Position numbers and translations under genes: made by a program
Assembly: GCF_005280195.1 (NCBI RefSeq)
Contig: NZ_SZPR01000011.1
Span: forward strand, 376,003 to 440,002
Direction of reading: 5' to 3'
Origin: Streptomyces galbus
GTDB taxonomy: Bacteria; Actinomycetota; Actinomycetes; Streptomycetales; Streptomycetaceae
DNA: 64,000 bases
The notes under the pieces: generated by a model
What the model saw: the letters and a program-made list of their open reading frames with translations, nothing else
The model's database searches: none
What the model was told of the DNA's origin: nothing
Shown here: piece after piece, positions 16,939 through 25,077 of the stretch
Numbering within the stretch: position 1 is the stretch's first letter
Layout: each line of letters opens with the position of its first letter

Positions 16939-17942
16939 CCTCGACCCCGCTCTCGGCCGTGCGCGAGGGGAGGGAAACCCAGGGAGCGTCCCACGGGGTG
17001 GGCGCGCCAGGCGGTGGCGTCGCCGTCGGCGGCGGGCCCGTGCGCCGTGCGGTGCGGCTGCCGGCCCACCCTCGGCAGGACGCCGGCCGTGCGGGGTTCG
17101 GTGGCGGGCGTCTCGGTGCGGTCGTGGCCGGTACCGTGCGCGAGGTCGTGCAGGTGCGCGGAGTCGTGCCGGTCGTTGCCGTACGGGGTGTCGTGCAGAT
17201 CGCCGCCGTGCGTGCGCTCGTGCACATCGGCGCCGCGCGTCTCGTACGGGTCGCCACTGGTCGCCGGCAGCCGCTGCTCGGCCTCGCCGTCGGCGTCGTG
17301 CGTTCCGGGTGCGTCCTCGTCGCCGGAACCGCCCGATCCGCCGGGCTTGGGGCGGGCGCCCCAGCCGAGGTCGCAGCGGGGATCGGCCGGTGCTACGGGG
17401 GCCTCGGGCTCCCAGTCGACCGCGTTGCGCGGCTCGGACGGGTCGCGGGGCGTCTCCGCCTTGCGCGGCAGCTCCGCCCAGACCAGCAGGCCGGGGCCGT
17501 GCTCCTGGGCGCCCCAGGCGTGACAGAGCGCGTCGACGAGGAACAGTCCCCGGCCGTGCTCCTCCTCGCCCCGCTGCGGGGACGGCTGCGGCTGGCCGGG
17601 GGCACAGCCCTGGTCGCGCACGGCTATGCGCACCAGTTCCTCACCGTCGTGCAACTCGCACACGACGACGTCGGTCGCGGTGTGCACGATGGCGTTGGTG
17701 ACCAGCTCGGAGACGATGAGAGCGGCCGAGTCGCAGGTGTCCTCGCACACCGACCAACCGGTCAGCCGGGCCCTGGTCAGGCGCCTGGCCTGCGCGGGCG
17801 AGCCCGGGTGCGCGGCCAGTTCGAAACGGAACCGGCGCTCGGCAGCGGCCTGGTCAGGGCCTGCTCCCACGGCACCGAGGGCCGGCGGGCGGCCTGCGGT
17901 GGCGTCTGCTCCTAAGGGCGGGGACGGAATCACGCTTGCCAC
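16935..17942 (-). CDS. RsbW-like ATP-binding protein (HATPase_c_2)
   Basis: The N-terminal 140 residues form a GHKL ATPase domain of the anti-sigma factor/serine kinase class: the N box is LIVSELVTNAIVHTAT, followed by VRIAVRDQGCAPG and the G box HGRGLFLVDALCHAWG. Such proteins bind or phosphorylate anti-anti-sigma factors or regulators. A tail of about 190 residues, rich in His, Asp, Thr and Gly, follows and is not part of the family. The start is uncertain: GTG 17942 is given, while TTG 17969 and GTG 17933 are alternatives in the same frame. It is divergent from the XRE regulator. Confidence 0.82.
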   Translation of the reverse strand: MASVIPSPPLGADATAGRPPALGAVGAGPDQAAAERRFRFELAAHPGSPAQARRLTRARLTGWSVCEDTCDSAALIVSELVTNAIVHTATDVVVCELHDGEELVRIAVRDQGCAPGQPQPSPQRGEEEHGRGLFLVDALCHAWGAQEHGPGLLVWAELPRKAETPRDPSEPRNAVDWEPEAPVAPADPRCDLGWGARPKPGGSGGSGDEDAPGTHDADGEAEQRLPATSGDPYETRGADVHERTHGGDLHDTPYGNDRHDSAHLHDLAHGTGHDRTETPATEPRTAGVLPRVGRQPHRTAHGPAADGDATAWRAHPVGRSLGFPPLAHGRERGRG

Positions 17943-17959
17943 TATCGCCCCGGCGTGGA

Positions 17960-17994
17960 CACTTGGCAAGTGTCACTCTGAAAAATGCAGAGTG
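17960..17994. promoter_or_regulatory. paired palindromes between divergent whiJ-like genes (candidate operator)
   Basis: Two palindromes lie side by side: CACTTGGCAAGTG (17960-17972) and CACTCTG-N7-CAGAGTG (17974-17994). Both start with CACT and end with AGTG. They sit at or just upstream of the ATP-binding protein start and about 220 bases before the XRE regulator start. A DNA-binding role for the XRE protein here is inference from position and symmetry. Confidence 0.6.
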
Positions 17995-18216
17995 CTGTGT
18001 GACGCGGTGAAGGGCCGTGGCACACTGCTTCGCAACAGCACCTCGAACGGCGCCAATTGAGATCCCCGCGGATCCGTACGCACGCGTACCGATCTTCGAA
18101 CAGGTCTTCGAATGGCGCCGTCAGGCTGTCAGGATTCTTTTGCCGTCCCCCGGCCCCCGGCGACCGGGGCGCCGTCTCAGGCCCTCGCGGGCCCGGGCTC
18201 TTCGTGGAGGTGGAGC

Positions 18217-19077
18217 GTGAGCGAACCGCGGTCCGCGCCGACCGTGGGCCAGGTGGTCCTCGGCCGGCGCCTGCTGGACCTGCGGGAACGCGCCGGGCTC
18301 AAGCGCGAGGAGGCTGCCCGCATCCTGCGCGTCGCGCCCGCCACCGTCCGCCGGATGGAGATGGCCGAGGTCGCCCTCAAGATCCCGTACCTCCAGCTCC
18401 TGCTGAAGGCCTACGGCGTCACCGAGGAGGAGGCCGAGGGCTTCGTCCAGCTCGCCGAGGACGCCAACCGGCCCGGCTGGTGGCAGCGCTTCCATGACGT
18501 CCTGCCCGGCTGGTTCTCGATGCACGTCAGCCTCGAGGGCGCCGCCGCGCTGATCCGCCAGTACGAGCCCCACTTCGTCCCCGGTCTGCTGCAGACCGAG
18601 GACTACGCCCGCGGGGTGCTGAGGTCCGGAGCCGTCGGCCAGACCCGGCCGGAGGACATCGAACGCCTCGTCGCCCTGCGCATGCAACGCCAGCCACTGC
18701 TCACGCGTGAGGACGCCCCGCGGCTGTGGGTCGTCATGGACGAGACGGCCCTGCGCCGCCCGGTGGGCGGCCCGGAGGTGATGCGCGCGCAGATCGACAG
18801 ACTGCTCGAGGCGACGGAGCTGCCCAACGTGACCCTCCAGATCGCCCCGTTCGCCAACGGGCCGCATCCGGGCACCTACGGGCCCTTCGTGCTCTTCCGA
18901 TTCGCCATGCCGGAGCTTCCGGACATGGTCTACAGCGAGTACCTGACCGGCGCGGTCTACCTCGACGCGCGCTCCGAGGTGGCCACCCACCTCGAGGTCA
19001 TGGACCGCATGGCGGCACAGGCCGCTACGGCACATCGCACGAAGGAGATCCTCCGGGATCTCCGCAAGGAGCTGTGA
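18217..19077 (+). CDS. XRE-family regulator with DUF5753 domain (WhiJ-like)
   Basis: The 286-residue protein has an N-terminal helix-turn-helix (LGRRLLDLRERAGLKREEAA and VAPATVRRMEMAEVALK, residues about 15-55) followed by the DUF5753 domain with FVPGLLQTEDYARGVL, RMQRQPLL and LWVVMDETALRRPVGG. This architecture is typical of the large WhiJ-like family of Streptomyces, which usually pairs with a DUF397 protein. GTG 18217 follows GGAGGTGGAG. The stop codon is directly followed by the ATG of the DUF397 gene. Confidence 0.92.
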   Translation: MSEPRSAPTVGQVVLGRRLLDLRERAGLKREEAARILRVAPATVRRMEMAEVALKIPYLQLLLKAYGVTEEEAEGFVQLAEDANRPGWWQRFHDVLPGWFSMHVSLEGAAALIRQYEPHFVPGLLQTEDYARGVLRSGAVGQTRPEDIERLVALRMQRQPLLTREDAPRLWVVMDETALRRPVGGPEVMRAQIDRLLEATELPNVTLQIAPFANGPHPGTYGPFVLFRFAMPELPDMVYSEYLTGAVYLDARSEVATHLEVMDRMAAQAATAHRTKEILRDLRKEL

Positions 19078-19350
19078 ATGGATCGCATCACGTCCCAGCC
19101 GAAGCGGGTCCGCACCGAGCGGATCTACAACGGCATGCCCGCGCGCGAGCTGGGCAGCGAGGGCTGGCACAAGCCGTGGAGCGGCGGCAACGGCGGCAAC
19201 TGCCTGGAGGCCATGAAGCTCGCCGACGGCCGGATCGCGGTCCGGCAGTCCACCGACCCGGACGGGCCCGCCCTCATCTACACCTCCGCCGAGATGACGG
19301 CGTTCATCGAGGGTGCCAAGGCCGGAGAGGCGGACTTCCTGCTGTCCTGA
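19078..19350 (+). CDS. DUF397 protein
   Basis: The 90-residue product has the DUF397 core: WHKPWSGGNGGNCLEAMKL, then GRIAVRQSTDPDGPALIYTSAEMTAFIEGAK (quoted in two parts) and a GEADFLLS end. In WhiJ-like systems such proteins act together with the upstream XRE regulator, which is a known genetic association. Here the two genes are fused in translation with no spacer (TGA then ATG). The first 25 residues are longer and more basic than usual. Confidence 0.92.
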   Translation: MDRITSQPKRVRTERIYNGMPARELGSEGWHKPWSGGNGGNCLEAMKLADGRIAVRQSTDPDGPALIYTSAEMTAFIEGAKAGEADFLLS

Positions 19351-19575
19351 ACCTGCTGCTTCCTTGCTCAGCTCCCCCCTCACCCCTGGCTCGGCTCCCT
19401 TAAATGTGACCCCTTGGTCCTCCTGACTCCCTCGACCCCTCGGATCCCTCACCACCCTTTCGATCCCTTCCGCTCGATCCCTTTCGGTCCCAGTCGTCCC
19501 CGCACGTCTCCCCTCGGTTCCATCCCTCGCGGCCCCTCGGACCGCACCTGAGCGCCCACCGGCGCGAGCGGCCCG
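19351..19575. other. pyrimidine-biased intergenic stretch between convergent genes
   Basis: This 225-base gap separates the DUF397 gene and the convergent gltD-like gene. The plus strand is strongly C+T rich and holds several related short units (TCGGATCCCTC, TCGATCCCTTC, TCGATCCCTTTC). I see no gene and no convincing hairpin terminator in it. Confidence 0.6.
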
Positions 19576-21063
19576 TCAGACGGTCATCGGCCGGTCGTAC
19601 GGCGAGATCGGCGCCGGCAGCCGGGAGCTGCCCATGAGCCGGCGGTCGACGGCCGCGGCCACCGCCCGCCCCTCCGCGAGGGCCCACACGATCAGCGACT
19701 GCCCGCGTGCGGCGTCCCCGGCGGCGAACACCCCGGGGACGTTCGTCGCGAACTCCCGGTCCCGGACGATCGTCCCGCGCGGGTCCATCGCCAGCCCCAG
19801 CTGGTCGACGAGCCCGTCCCCCCGGTCCGGCCCGGTGAACCCGAGCGCCAGCAGGACCAGGTCGGCGGGCAGCGCCCGCGCGGTACCGGCCACCGGTGTG
19901 CGCCGTGCGTCCACCTCGACCAGGTGCAGCGACCGCACGCGCCCCTCGTCGTCCCCGGTGAAGCGCAGCGTCGACGCCGCGAACAGCCGTGCGTCGGCGT
20001 CCGCCACCGGTGCCATTTCCAGGTCGCGTGCCTCCTCGTGCGCGGCCGACAGCCGGTACAGCTTCGGGTACGTCGGCCAGGGCTCGGCGTCGTCGTCGCG
20101 CTCGGTGCCGGGCTGGGCGTAGATGTCGAGCTGGGTCACCGAGGCGGCCCCCTCGCGCACCGCCGTGCCCAGACAGTCCGCGCCGGTGTCGCCGCCGCCC
20201 ACGATGACGACGTGCCGGCCCGCCGCGGACAGCGGCGAGACTTCCAGGTCGCCCTCGCAGACCCGGTTGGCCAGCGGCAGGTACTCCATCGCCTGGTGGA
20301 TCCCGGCCAACTCCCGGCCCGGCACGGCCAGCTCCCGCCACGCCGTCGCCCCGGTCGCGATCACCACGGCGTCGTGACGCGCCCGCAGCTCGGCCGCCGA
20401 GACGTCCCGCCCGACCGCCGTCGACGTGCGGAACTTCGTGCCCTCGGCCCGCATCTGCTCGATCCGCCGCTCCAGATGGTGCTTCTCCATCTTGAACGCG
20501 GGGATGCCGTACCGCATGAGCCCGCCGAGCCGGTCGTCCTTCTCGTACACGACGACCGTGTGACCCGCGCGCGTCAGCTGTTGCGCGGCCGCCAGCCCCG
20601 TGGGCCCCGAACCGATCACCGCCACCGTCCGCCCCGACAGCCGGTCCGGTGGCCTGGGCGGCACGAACCCCTCCGCCCAGGCCCGGTCGGCGACGGCGCA
20701 CTCGACGTTCTTGATGGTGACGGCCGGCTGGTTGACGGCCAGCACACACCCCGCCTCGCACGGCGCGGGACACAACCGCCCGGTGAACTCGGGGAAGTTG
20801 TTCGTCGCGTGCAGCCGGTCGCTCGCCGCCCGCCAGTCCTCGCGCGCGACCAGGTCGTTCCACTCCGGGATGAGGTTCCCGAGCGGACAGGCCTCGTGGC
20901 AGAACGGCACCCCGCAGTCCATGCAGCGGTCGGCCTGCTCGCTGATGACGGGGAGCAGCGCCCCGGGGACGTAGACCTCGTCCCAGTCCCGCACCCGCTC
21001 CTCGACCGGCCGACGGGGCCAGTCCTGGCGGGGCGTGGTCATGAATCCCTTGGGATCGGCCAT
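19576..21063 (-). CDS. gltD: glutamate synthase small subunit-like NAD(P)H oxidoreductase
   Basis: The 495-residue protein matches GltD, which passes electrons from NAD(P)H through FAD to iron-sulfur clusters. The N-terminal cysteine clusters are CMDCGVPFCHEACPLG (residues about 47-62) and CPAPCEAGC. The FAD-binding motif is VAVIGSGPTGLAAAQQLTRAG, the NADPH site VVIVGGGDTGADCLGTAVREGA, and the C-terminal FAD loop PGVFAAGDAARGQSLIVWALAEG (each quoted in part). No gltB lies beside it, so it may be a paralogue that serves another partner. It could also be an orphan reductase of the GltD-like class. Confidence 0.88.
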   Translation of the reverse strand: MADPKGFMTTPRQDWPRRPVEERVRDWDEVYVPGALLPVISEQADRCMDCGVPFCHEACPLGNLIPEWNDLVAREDWRAASDRLHATNNFPEFTGRLCPAPCEAGCVLAVNQPAVTIKNVECAVADRAWAEGFVPPRPPDRLSGRTVAVIGSGPTGLAAAQQLTRAGHTVVVYEKDDRLGGLMRYGIPAFKMEKHHLERRIEQMRAEGTKFRTSTAVGRDVSAAELRARHDAVVIATGATAWRELAVPGRELAGIHQAMEYLPLANRVCEGDLEVSPLSAAGRHVVIVGGGDTGADCLGTAVREGAASVTQLDIYAQPGTERDDDAEPWPTYPKLYRLSAAHEEARDLEMAPVADADARLFAASTLRFTGDDEGRVRSLHLVEVDARRTPVAGTARALPADLVLLALGFTGPDRGDGLVDQLGLAMDPRGTIVRDREFATNVPGVFAAGDAARGQSLIVWALAEGRAVAAAVDRRLMGSSRLPAPISPYDRPMTV

Positions 21064-21198
21064 GGGCGTCTTCCTCGCCTACGCGTGCGACAGGCCGAGC
21101 GTCATCGGGCGGCACTCTTCCGGCCACGATACGTGTCACCGGCCGCCCACGCAGAGGGGGACGACAGCGCTTTCCCGCGGCCGGGCCGCGCGCACGGC

Positions 21199-21960
21199 TC
21201 ACCGGTCCACGGCGGCCTCAGCCACGCGCAGGCCCGGGTCGGGGTCCGGGGCGCGCTCGGCGACCGGGGTGGTGCCCGCCGTCGGGTCGCGCCACTGCCG
21301 CAGCACCGCATCCACGCCCGCCGCGATCCGCCGTCGCGCCTCCCGCCGCGGCACGCCCGTCATCAGCAGCCGGTCGTACACCGTGTCCACGTGGCGCACG
21401 GACGCCACGACCGCCGAGATCACCGCCCCTTCCGACAGCGCGCGGCCCGCCGCGCTGCGGCCCACCCGTCCGCTGCCGCGCATTGACGCGTGCGCCGCGA
21501 TCTCCCGGGCCCGCTCCGCCGGGCACCCCGGGAAGAGACGGCGGATCTCGGCCGCGAACGCCGCCGCGAACCGTACGTCCCAGTCCGCCCGGCGCCGCGC
21601 GTCGCGCACCCTGCGCCGCCGCCGTGCCTCCGCGTCCGCGAGGCACCGCACCTCCGCCCGGGCGAGTGCCGCCTCGTCCACGAGGACGCCCTGCCGCTCG
21701 TACCGCGCCTTGCGGCGGTTGAACCGCACCACCACCGCCGACAGCGTGCTCTCCTCCCGGGACCTGCGCGTGAGCGCGGTGTCGCCGCGCGGCAGGAACA
21801 CCAGGTGGTCCAGGTCGGCACAGCCGAGGCACCGCGGCGCCGCGTCCTCCAGGACGAGCATCGACAACGGGCCACGCCGGCACGCCACGCAGTACCGGCG
21901 CTTGAGCGGCTGGATGACCAACAGCCCCTTGCGCTCCTGGGGCGTTGCGGACGGTGCCAT
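21199..21960 (-). CDS. DUF2293 domain protein
   Basis: The 253-residue product begins with a cysteine-containing segment that looks like a zinc ribbon (YCVACRRGP, then CLGCADLDHLVFLPRG), continues with a basic arginine-rich linker, and ends with the DUF2293 domain (RLFPGCPAERAREIAAHAS, GRVGRSAAGRALS, VRHVDTVYDRLLMTGVPR). The function is not established; the basic linker and metal site suggest nucleic-acid binding. ATG 21960 gives MAPSATPQER. Confidence 0.82.
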   Translation of the reverse strand: MAPSATPQERKGLLVIQPLKRRYCVACRRGPLSMLVLEDAAPRCLGCADLDHLVFLPRGDTALTRRSREESTLSAVVVRFNRRKARYERQGVLVDEAALARAEVRCLADAEARRRRRVRDARRRADWDVRFAAAFAAEIRRLFPGCPAERAREIAAHASMRGSGRVGRSAAGRALSEGAVISAVVASVRHVDTVYDRLLMTGVPRREARRRIAAGVDAVLRQWRDPTAGTTPVAERAPDPDPGLRVAEAAVDR

Positions 21961-22145
21961 GCGACGTTCCTCCCCTCTGCCGGCGCCTACCGACGCGTGT
22001 GCGGTCCGTTCCGCTCCCTCGGCGCCTGCGCATGTCGCTGTCCTCCCTGACGTTCCCCGCACGGGCCTGTTGCTGCACGCTCCGTCCCTCCCTCCCGGCC
22101 CGGCCGCTTGCGGCCGCCGGTGCCGGTCGGCGCATCATGGGCCGT

Positions 22146-22787
22146 GTGCGATTCGAAGCGATCACCTGGGACCGGCTCGGCGACCTCCTGGCCGACCGGC
22201 TGCTCGACCTGAAGCCGGCCGACGGCAGCCCCTGGCCGCGCGTGGCGATCGACGGCGCACCGACCGCCCGCCCGGGCGACCTCGCCGACCGTGTGGCCGA
22301 GGCGCTGCGCATCCGGGGCCGGGCCTCCCGCGTGGTCGACGCCCACGGCTTCCTGCGCCCCGCGTCCGTCCGCCTGGAGTACGGCCACCACGACCTGGAC
22401 GCCTACTACGACGGCTGGCTCGACACCGGCGCCCTCTGGCGCGAGGTGTTCGGCCCCCTCGAACCGGACGGCGACGGCCGCATCCTGCCCGACCTCTGGG
22501 ACCCGGTGGCCGACCGCGCCACCCGCAGCCCCTACGTCCACCTACCGCCCGGCGGCGTCCTGTTGCTGCACGGCCCCCTCCTGATGCGCCACTGGTTCCC
22601 GTTCGACCTCACCGTCCACGTCCTCCTGTCCGCCTCCGCCCTGCGCCGCCGGACCCCCGAGGCCGACCGGTGGACGCTGCCCGCCTTCGAGCGCTACGAG
22701 CGGGAGACCGACCCCACGGGCACGGCGGACATCGTCGTCCGGGCCGACGATCCACGCCACCCCGCCTGGAATCAGGGGGCCGCTTAG
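22146..22787 (+). CDS. uridine kinase-like P-loop protein with degenerate Walker A
   Basis: The 213-residue product aligns in layout with uridine kinase/AAA-type nucleoside kinases of actinobacteria: a strand RVAIDGAPTARPGDLADRVAE where the P-loop should be, then SRVVDAHGFLRPASVRLEYG (quoted in part), the YYDGWLD segment and a C-terminal helix FERYERETDP. The Walker A lysine and following Ser/Thr are absent (GAPTARPGD instead of GxxxxGKS). GTG 22146 is given; ATG 22137 is an in-frame alternative. It is divergent from the DUF2293 gene. Confidence 0.75.
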   Translation: MRFEAITWDRLGDLLADRLLDLKPADGSPWPRVAIDGAPTARPGDLADRVAEALRIRGRASRVVDAHGFLRPASVRLEYGHHDLDAYYDGWLDTGALWREVFGPLEPDGDGRILPDLWDPVADRATRSPYVHLPPGGVLLLHGPLLMRHWFPFDLTVHVLLSASALRRRTPEADRWTLPAFERYERETDPTGTADIVVRADDPRHPAWNQGAA

Positions 22788-22816
22788 TCCGGCCCGGCAC
22801 TGCCGCAAGCCCCCGG

Positions 22817-23944
22817 TCAGAGCCAGCCGTTGCGCCGGAACCCCCGGTACAGCACCAGACAGGCCGCGGATATCACCCCGATGACCGACAGGTAGCCGAA
22901 CCTCCAGTGCAGCTCCGGCATGTGGTCGAAATTCATGCCGTACACCCCGCACACCATCGTGGGCACCGCGATCACCGCGGCCCACGCGGTGATCTTCCGC
23001 ATGTCCTCGTTCTGCGCGACCGTGACCTGCGCGAGGTGGGCCTGCAGGATGGAGTTCAGCAGTTCGTCGAAGGCGGCGATCTGCTCGGTGGCCCGCAGCA
23101 AATGGTCAGACACGTCGCGGAAGTACGCCTGTATCTCCGGCTCCACCACCCGCATCGGCCGGTCGGCCAGCTCCAGCAGCGGACGCCCCAGCGGCACCAC
23201 CGCCCGCTTCAGCTCCAGCAGTTCCCGCTTGAGCTGGTAGATGCGGCCCGGGTCGGCCCGCGCGCCGTTCTCCGCGAAAACGTCCGTCTCGACCTGGTCG
23301 ATGTCCGCCTGCATCAGGTCGGTGACGGTGAGAAAGTCGTCCACCACGTGGTCCGCGACCGCGTGCAGCACCGCCGAGGGCCCCTTGGCCAACTGCGCGG
23401 GATCGGCCTCCAGCTCCTCGCGCAGCGGGCCCAGCGAGCCGTGCCGGCCGTGCCGCACCGTGACCACGAAGTCCTGGCCGACGAACACCATGATCTCGCC
23501 CGTGTCGACGACCTCACTGGTGGCCGTCAACGTCTCGTGCTCCACGTAGCAGACCGTCTTGAACACCGCGAACAGCGTCTCGCCGTACCGCTCCACCTTG
23601 GGACGCTGGTGCGCCTCGACCGCGTCCTCGACGGCCAGCGGGTGCAGGTCGAACAGCTCCGCGATGTCCGCGAACTCCTCCGCCGTCGGCTCGTGCAGCC
23701 CGAGCCAGACGAAACCCTCCCCGTGCTTGCGCACGCGCCGGACCGTGTCGAGCAGGTCCTCGCCCACCGGTGCGCGCCGCCCGTCCTGATAGGTCACGCA
23801 GTTCACCACGGAGGAGCCCAGCGGCGACCGTGCGGGATGGCTCAGGTCGACGCGCGGGCGCCGACGGGCCAGCCGCGCCACCGTGCGGAGCCCACCGACC
23901 CTGCCGAGGCCGGTGACCTTCCGCAGATTGCCTGCCATGGTCAT
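22817..23944 (-). CDS. corA: CorA-type magnesium/cobalt transporter
   Basis: The 375-residue protein is a CorA channel for Mg2+ (and Co2+ or Ni2+). It has a large soluble N-terminal domain, a long stalk helix, and two membrane helices at the end. The pore signature YGMNFDHMPEL follows the first helix (AAVIAVPTMVCGVYG), and the polypeptide ends with the basic cluster RGFRRNGWL. ATG 23944 and ATG 23938 are six bases apart, and GGGAG lies upstream of both. Its N-terminus is basic and longer than in enterobacterial CorA. Confidence 0.93.
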   Translation of the reverse strand: MTMAGNLRKVTGLGRVGGLRTVARLARRRPRVDLSHPARSPLGSSVVNCVTYQDGRRAPVGEDLLDTVRRVRKHGEGFVWLGLHEPTAEEFADIAELFDLHPLAVEDAVEAHQRPKVERYGETLFAVFKTVCYVEHETLTATSEVVDTGEIMVFVGQDFVVTVRHGRHGSLGPLREELEADPAQLAKGPSAVLHAVADHVVDDFLTVTDLMQADIDQVETDVFAENGARADPGRIYQLKRELLELKRAVVPLGRPLLELADRPMRVVEPEIQAYFRDVSDHLLRATEQIAAFDELLNSILQAHLAQVTVAQNEDMRKITAWAAVIAVPTMVCGVYGMNFDHMPELHWRFGYLSVIGVISAACLVLYRGFRRNGWL

Positions 23945-24236
23945 CTGGATCTCCCTGCTGCCTCTCCCGCGTCCGGTGCGCGGAGCGTCCCTTCGTCTTC
24001 CTGTCGGGTCGCGTTCCCGCGTCCTGGCTCGTCAGTGTGTCAGTCCCGCGCAGACGCCGAGCAAGCCTGTGGAAAAGGTCGGTTCCGCTGTGTTCCCGCC
24101 TGCGTTTCCCGCCTGTGGACAGGGCGACTTCGAGTGACGTGACGTGCGACGCGTCGGCCGTGCGGGGCCCTCGGTCGGCGGTACGCTCGCCGCCTCGACC
24201 CCTTCCGACCTCCGAAGCGACCGGGGTGATCACGGC

Positions 24237-25031
24237 ATGGCGCGACCCGACGGGTACCTCCTCGACAACCGGCAGAGCGAGGCCGGCGAGCGCTTCGACG
24301 CCTTCGCCTCCCTCTTCGACCCCACGACGTTCCGCCATCTCGAAGGCCTCGGCGTCGGACCCGGCTGGCGCTGCTGGGAGGTGGGCGCCGGCGGCACCTC
24401 GGTGGTGTCGTGGCTGGCCAAGAAGGTCGGCCCCACGGGCCAGGTCGTGGCGACGGACATCGACACCTCACGGCTCGGGCCCGTGGCCCGCCCGCCGGTC
24501 GAGGTCCGCGTCCACGACGTGGGCGCCGAGGAGCCGCCGGGGGAGGACTTCGACCTCGTGCACGCCCGGCTGGTCCTCGTCCACGTACCCGACCGGGACC
24601 GGGCGCTGCGGTCGATGATCCGGTCCCTGCGCCCCGGCGGCCGTCTCCTCGTGGAAGACGCCGACCCGGCGCTGCAGCCCCTGGCCTGCCCCGACGAACA
24701 CGGCCCCGAGCAGCAGCTCGCGAACCGGCTCCGCACCGGCTTCCGCAGGCTCCTGGCCGAACGCGGCGCCGACCTCTCCTACGGCCGGCGCCTTCCTCGC
24801 CTCCTGCGCGAGGCCGGCCTGCAACGCGTCGAGGCCGACGGCTTCTTCCCCCTCACGTCCCCCGCGGGCGCGGCCCTGGAATCCGCCACGATCCGTCAGG
24901 TCCGCGCCGAGCTGGTGCGGACGGGCCGTGCCACGGACGACGACATCGACCGCCACCTCGCCCACATCGAGGCCGGCGGCATGGACCTCGCCACGGCCCC
25001 GATGATCTCGGCGTGGGGGAGGAAGGGGTAA
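24237..25031 (+). CDS. class I SAM-dependent methyltransferase
   Basis: The 264-residue protein has the motif CWEVGAGGTSVVSWLAKKVG (motif I), VVATDIDTSRL (motif II), FDLVHARLVLVHVPDRDR and the RSLRPGGRLLVEDADP post-I segment. This is the pattern of the actinobacterial UbiE/MenG-like small-molecule methyltransferases. The substrate is unknown. The roughly 290-base gap upstream, shared with divergent corA, contains two short GTCAGTG-like pieces but no complete damage promoter. Confidence 0.86.
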   Translation: MARPDGYLLDNRQSEAGERFDAFASLFDPTTFRHLEGLGVGPGWRCWEVGAGGTSVVSWLAKKVGPTGQVVATDIDTSRLGPVARPPVEVRVHDVGAEEPPGEDFDLVHARLVLVHVPDRDRALRSMIRSLRPGGRLLVEDADPALQPLACPDEHGPEQQLANRLRTGFRRLLAERGADLSYGRRLPRLLREAGLQRVEADGFFPLTSPAGAALESATIRQVRAELVRTGRATDDDIDRHLAHIEAGGMDLATAPMISAWGRKG

Positions 25032-25077
25032 GGGCGCCGGGCGACACGGGTCTTCGCCCACCCGGTCGGCACCCGGG

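Noticed and set aside
24029..24055. GTCAGTG-like sequences upstream of the methyltransferase gene
   Set aside because: No TAnnnT element follows at eight bases, and the distance to the start codon is about 200 bases.
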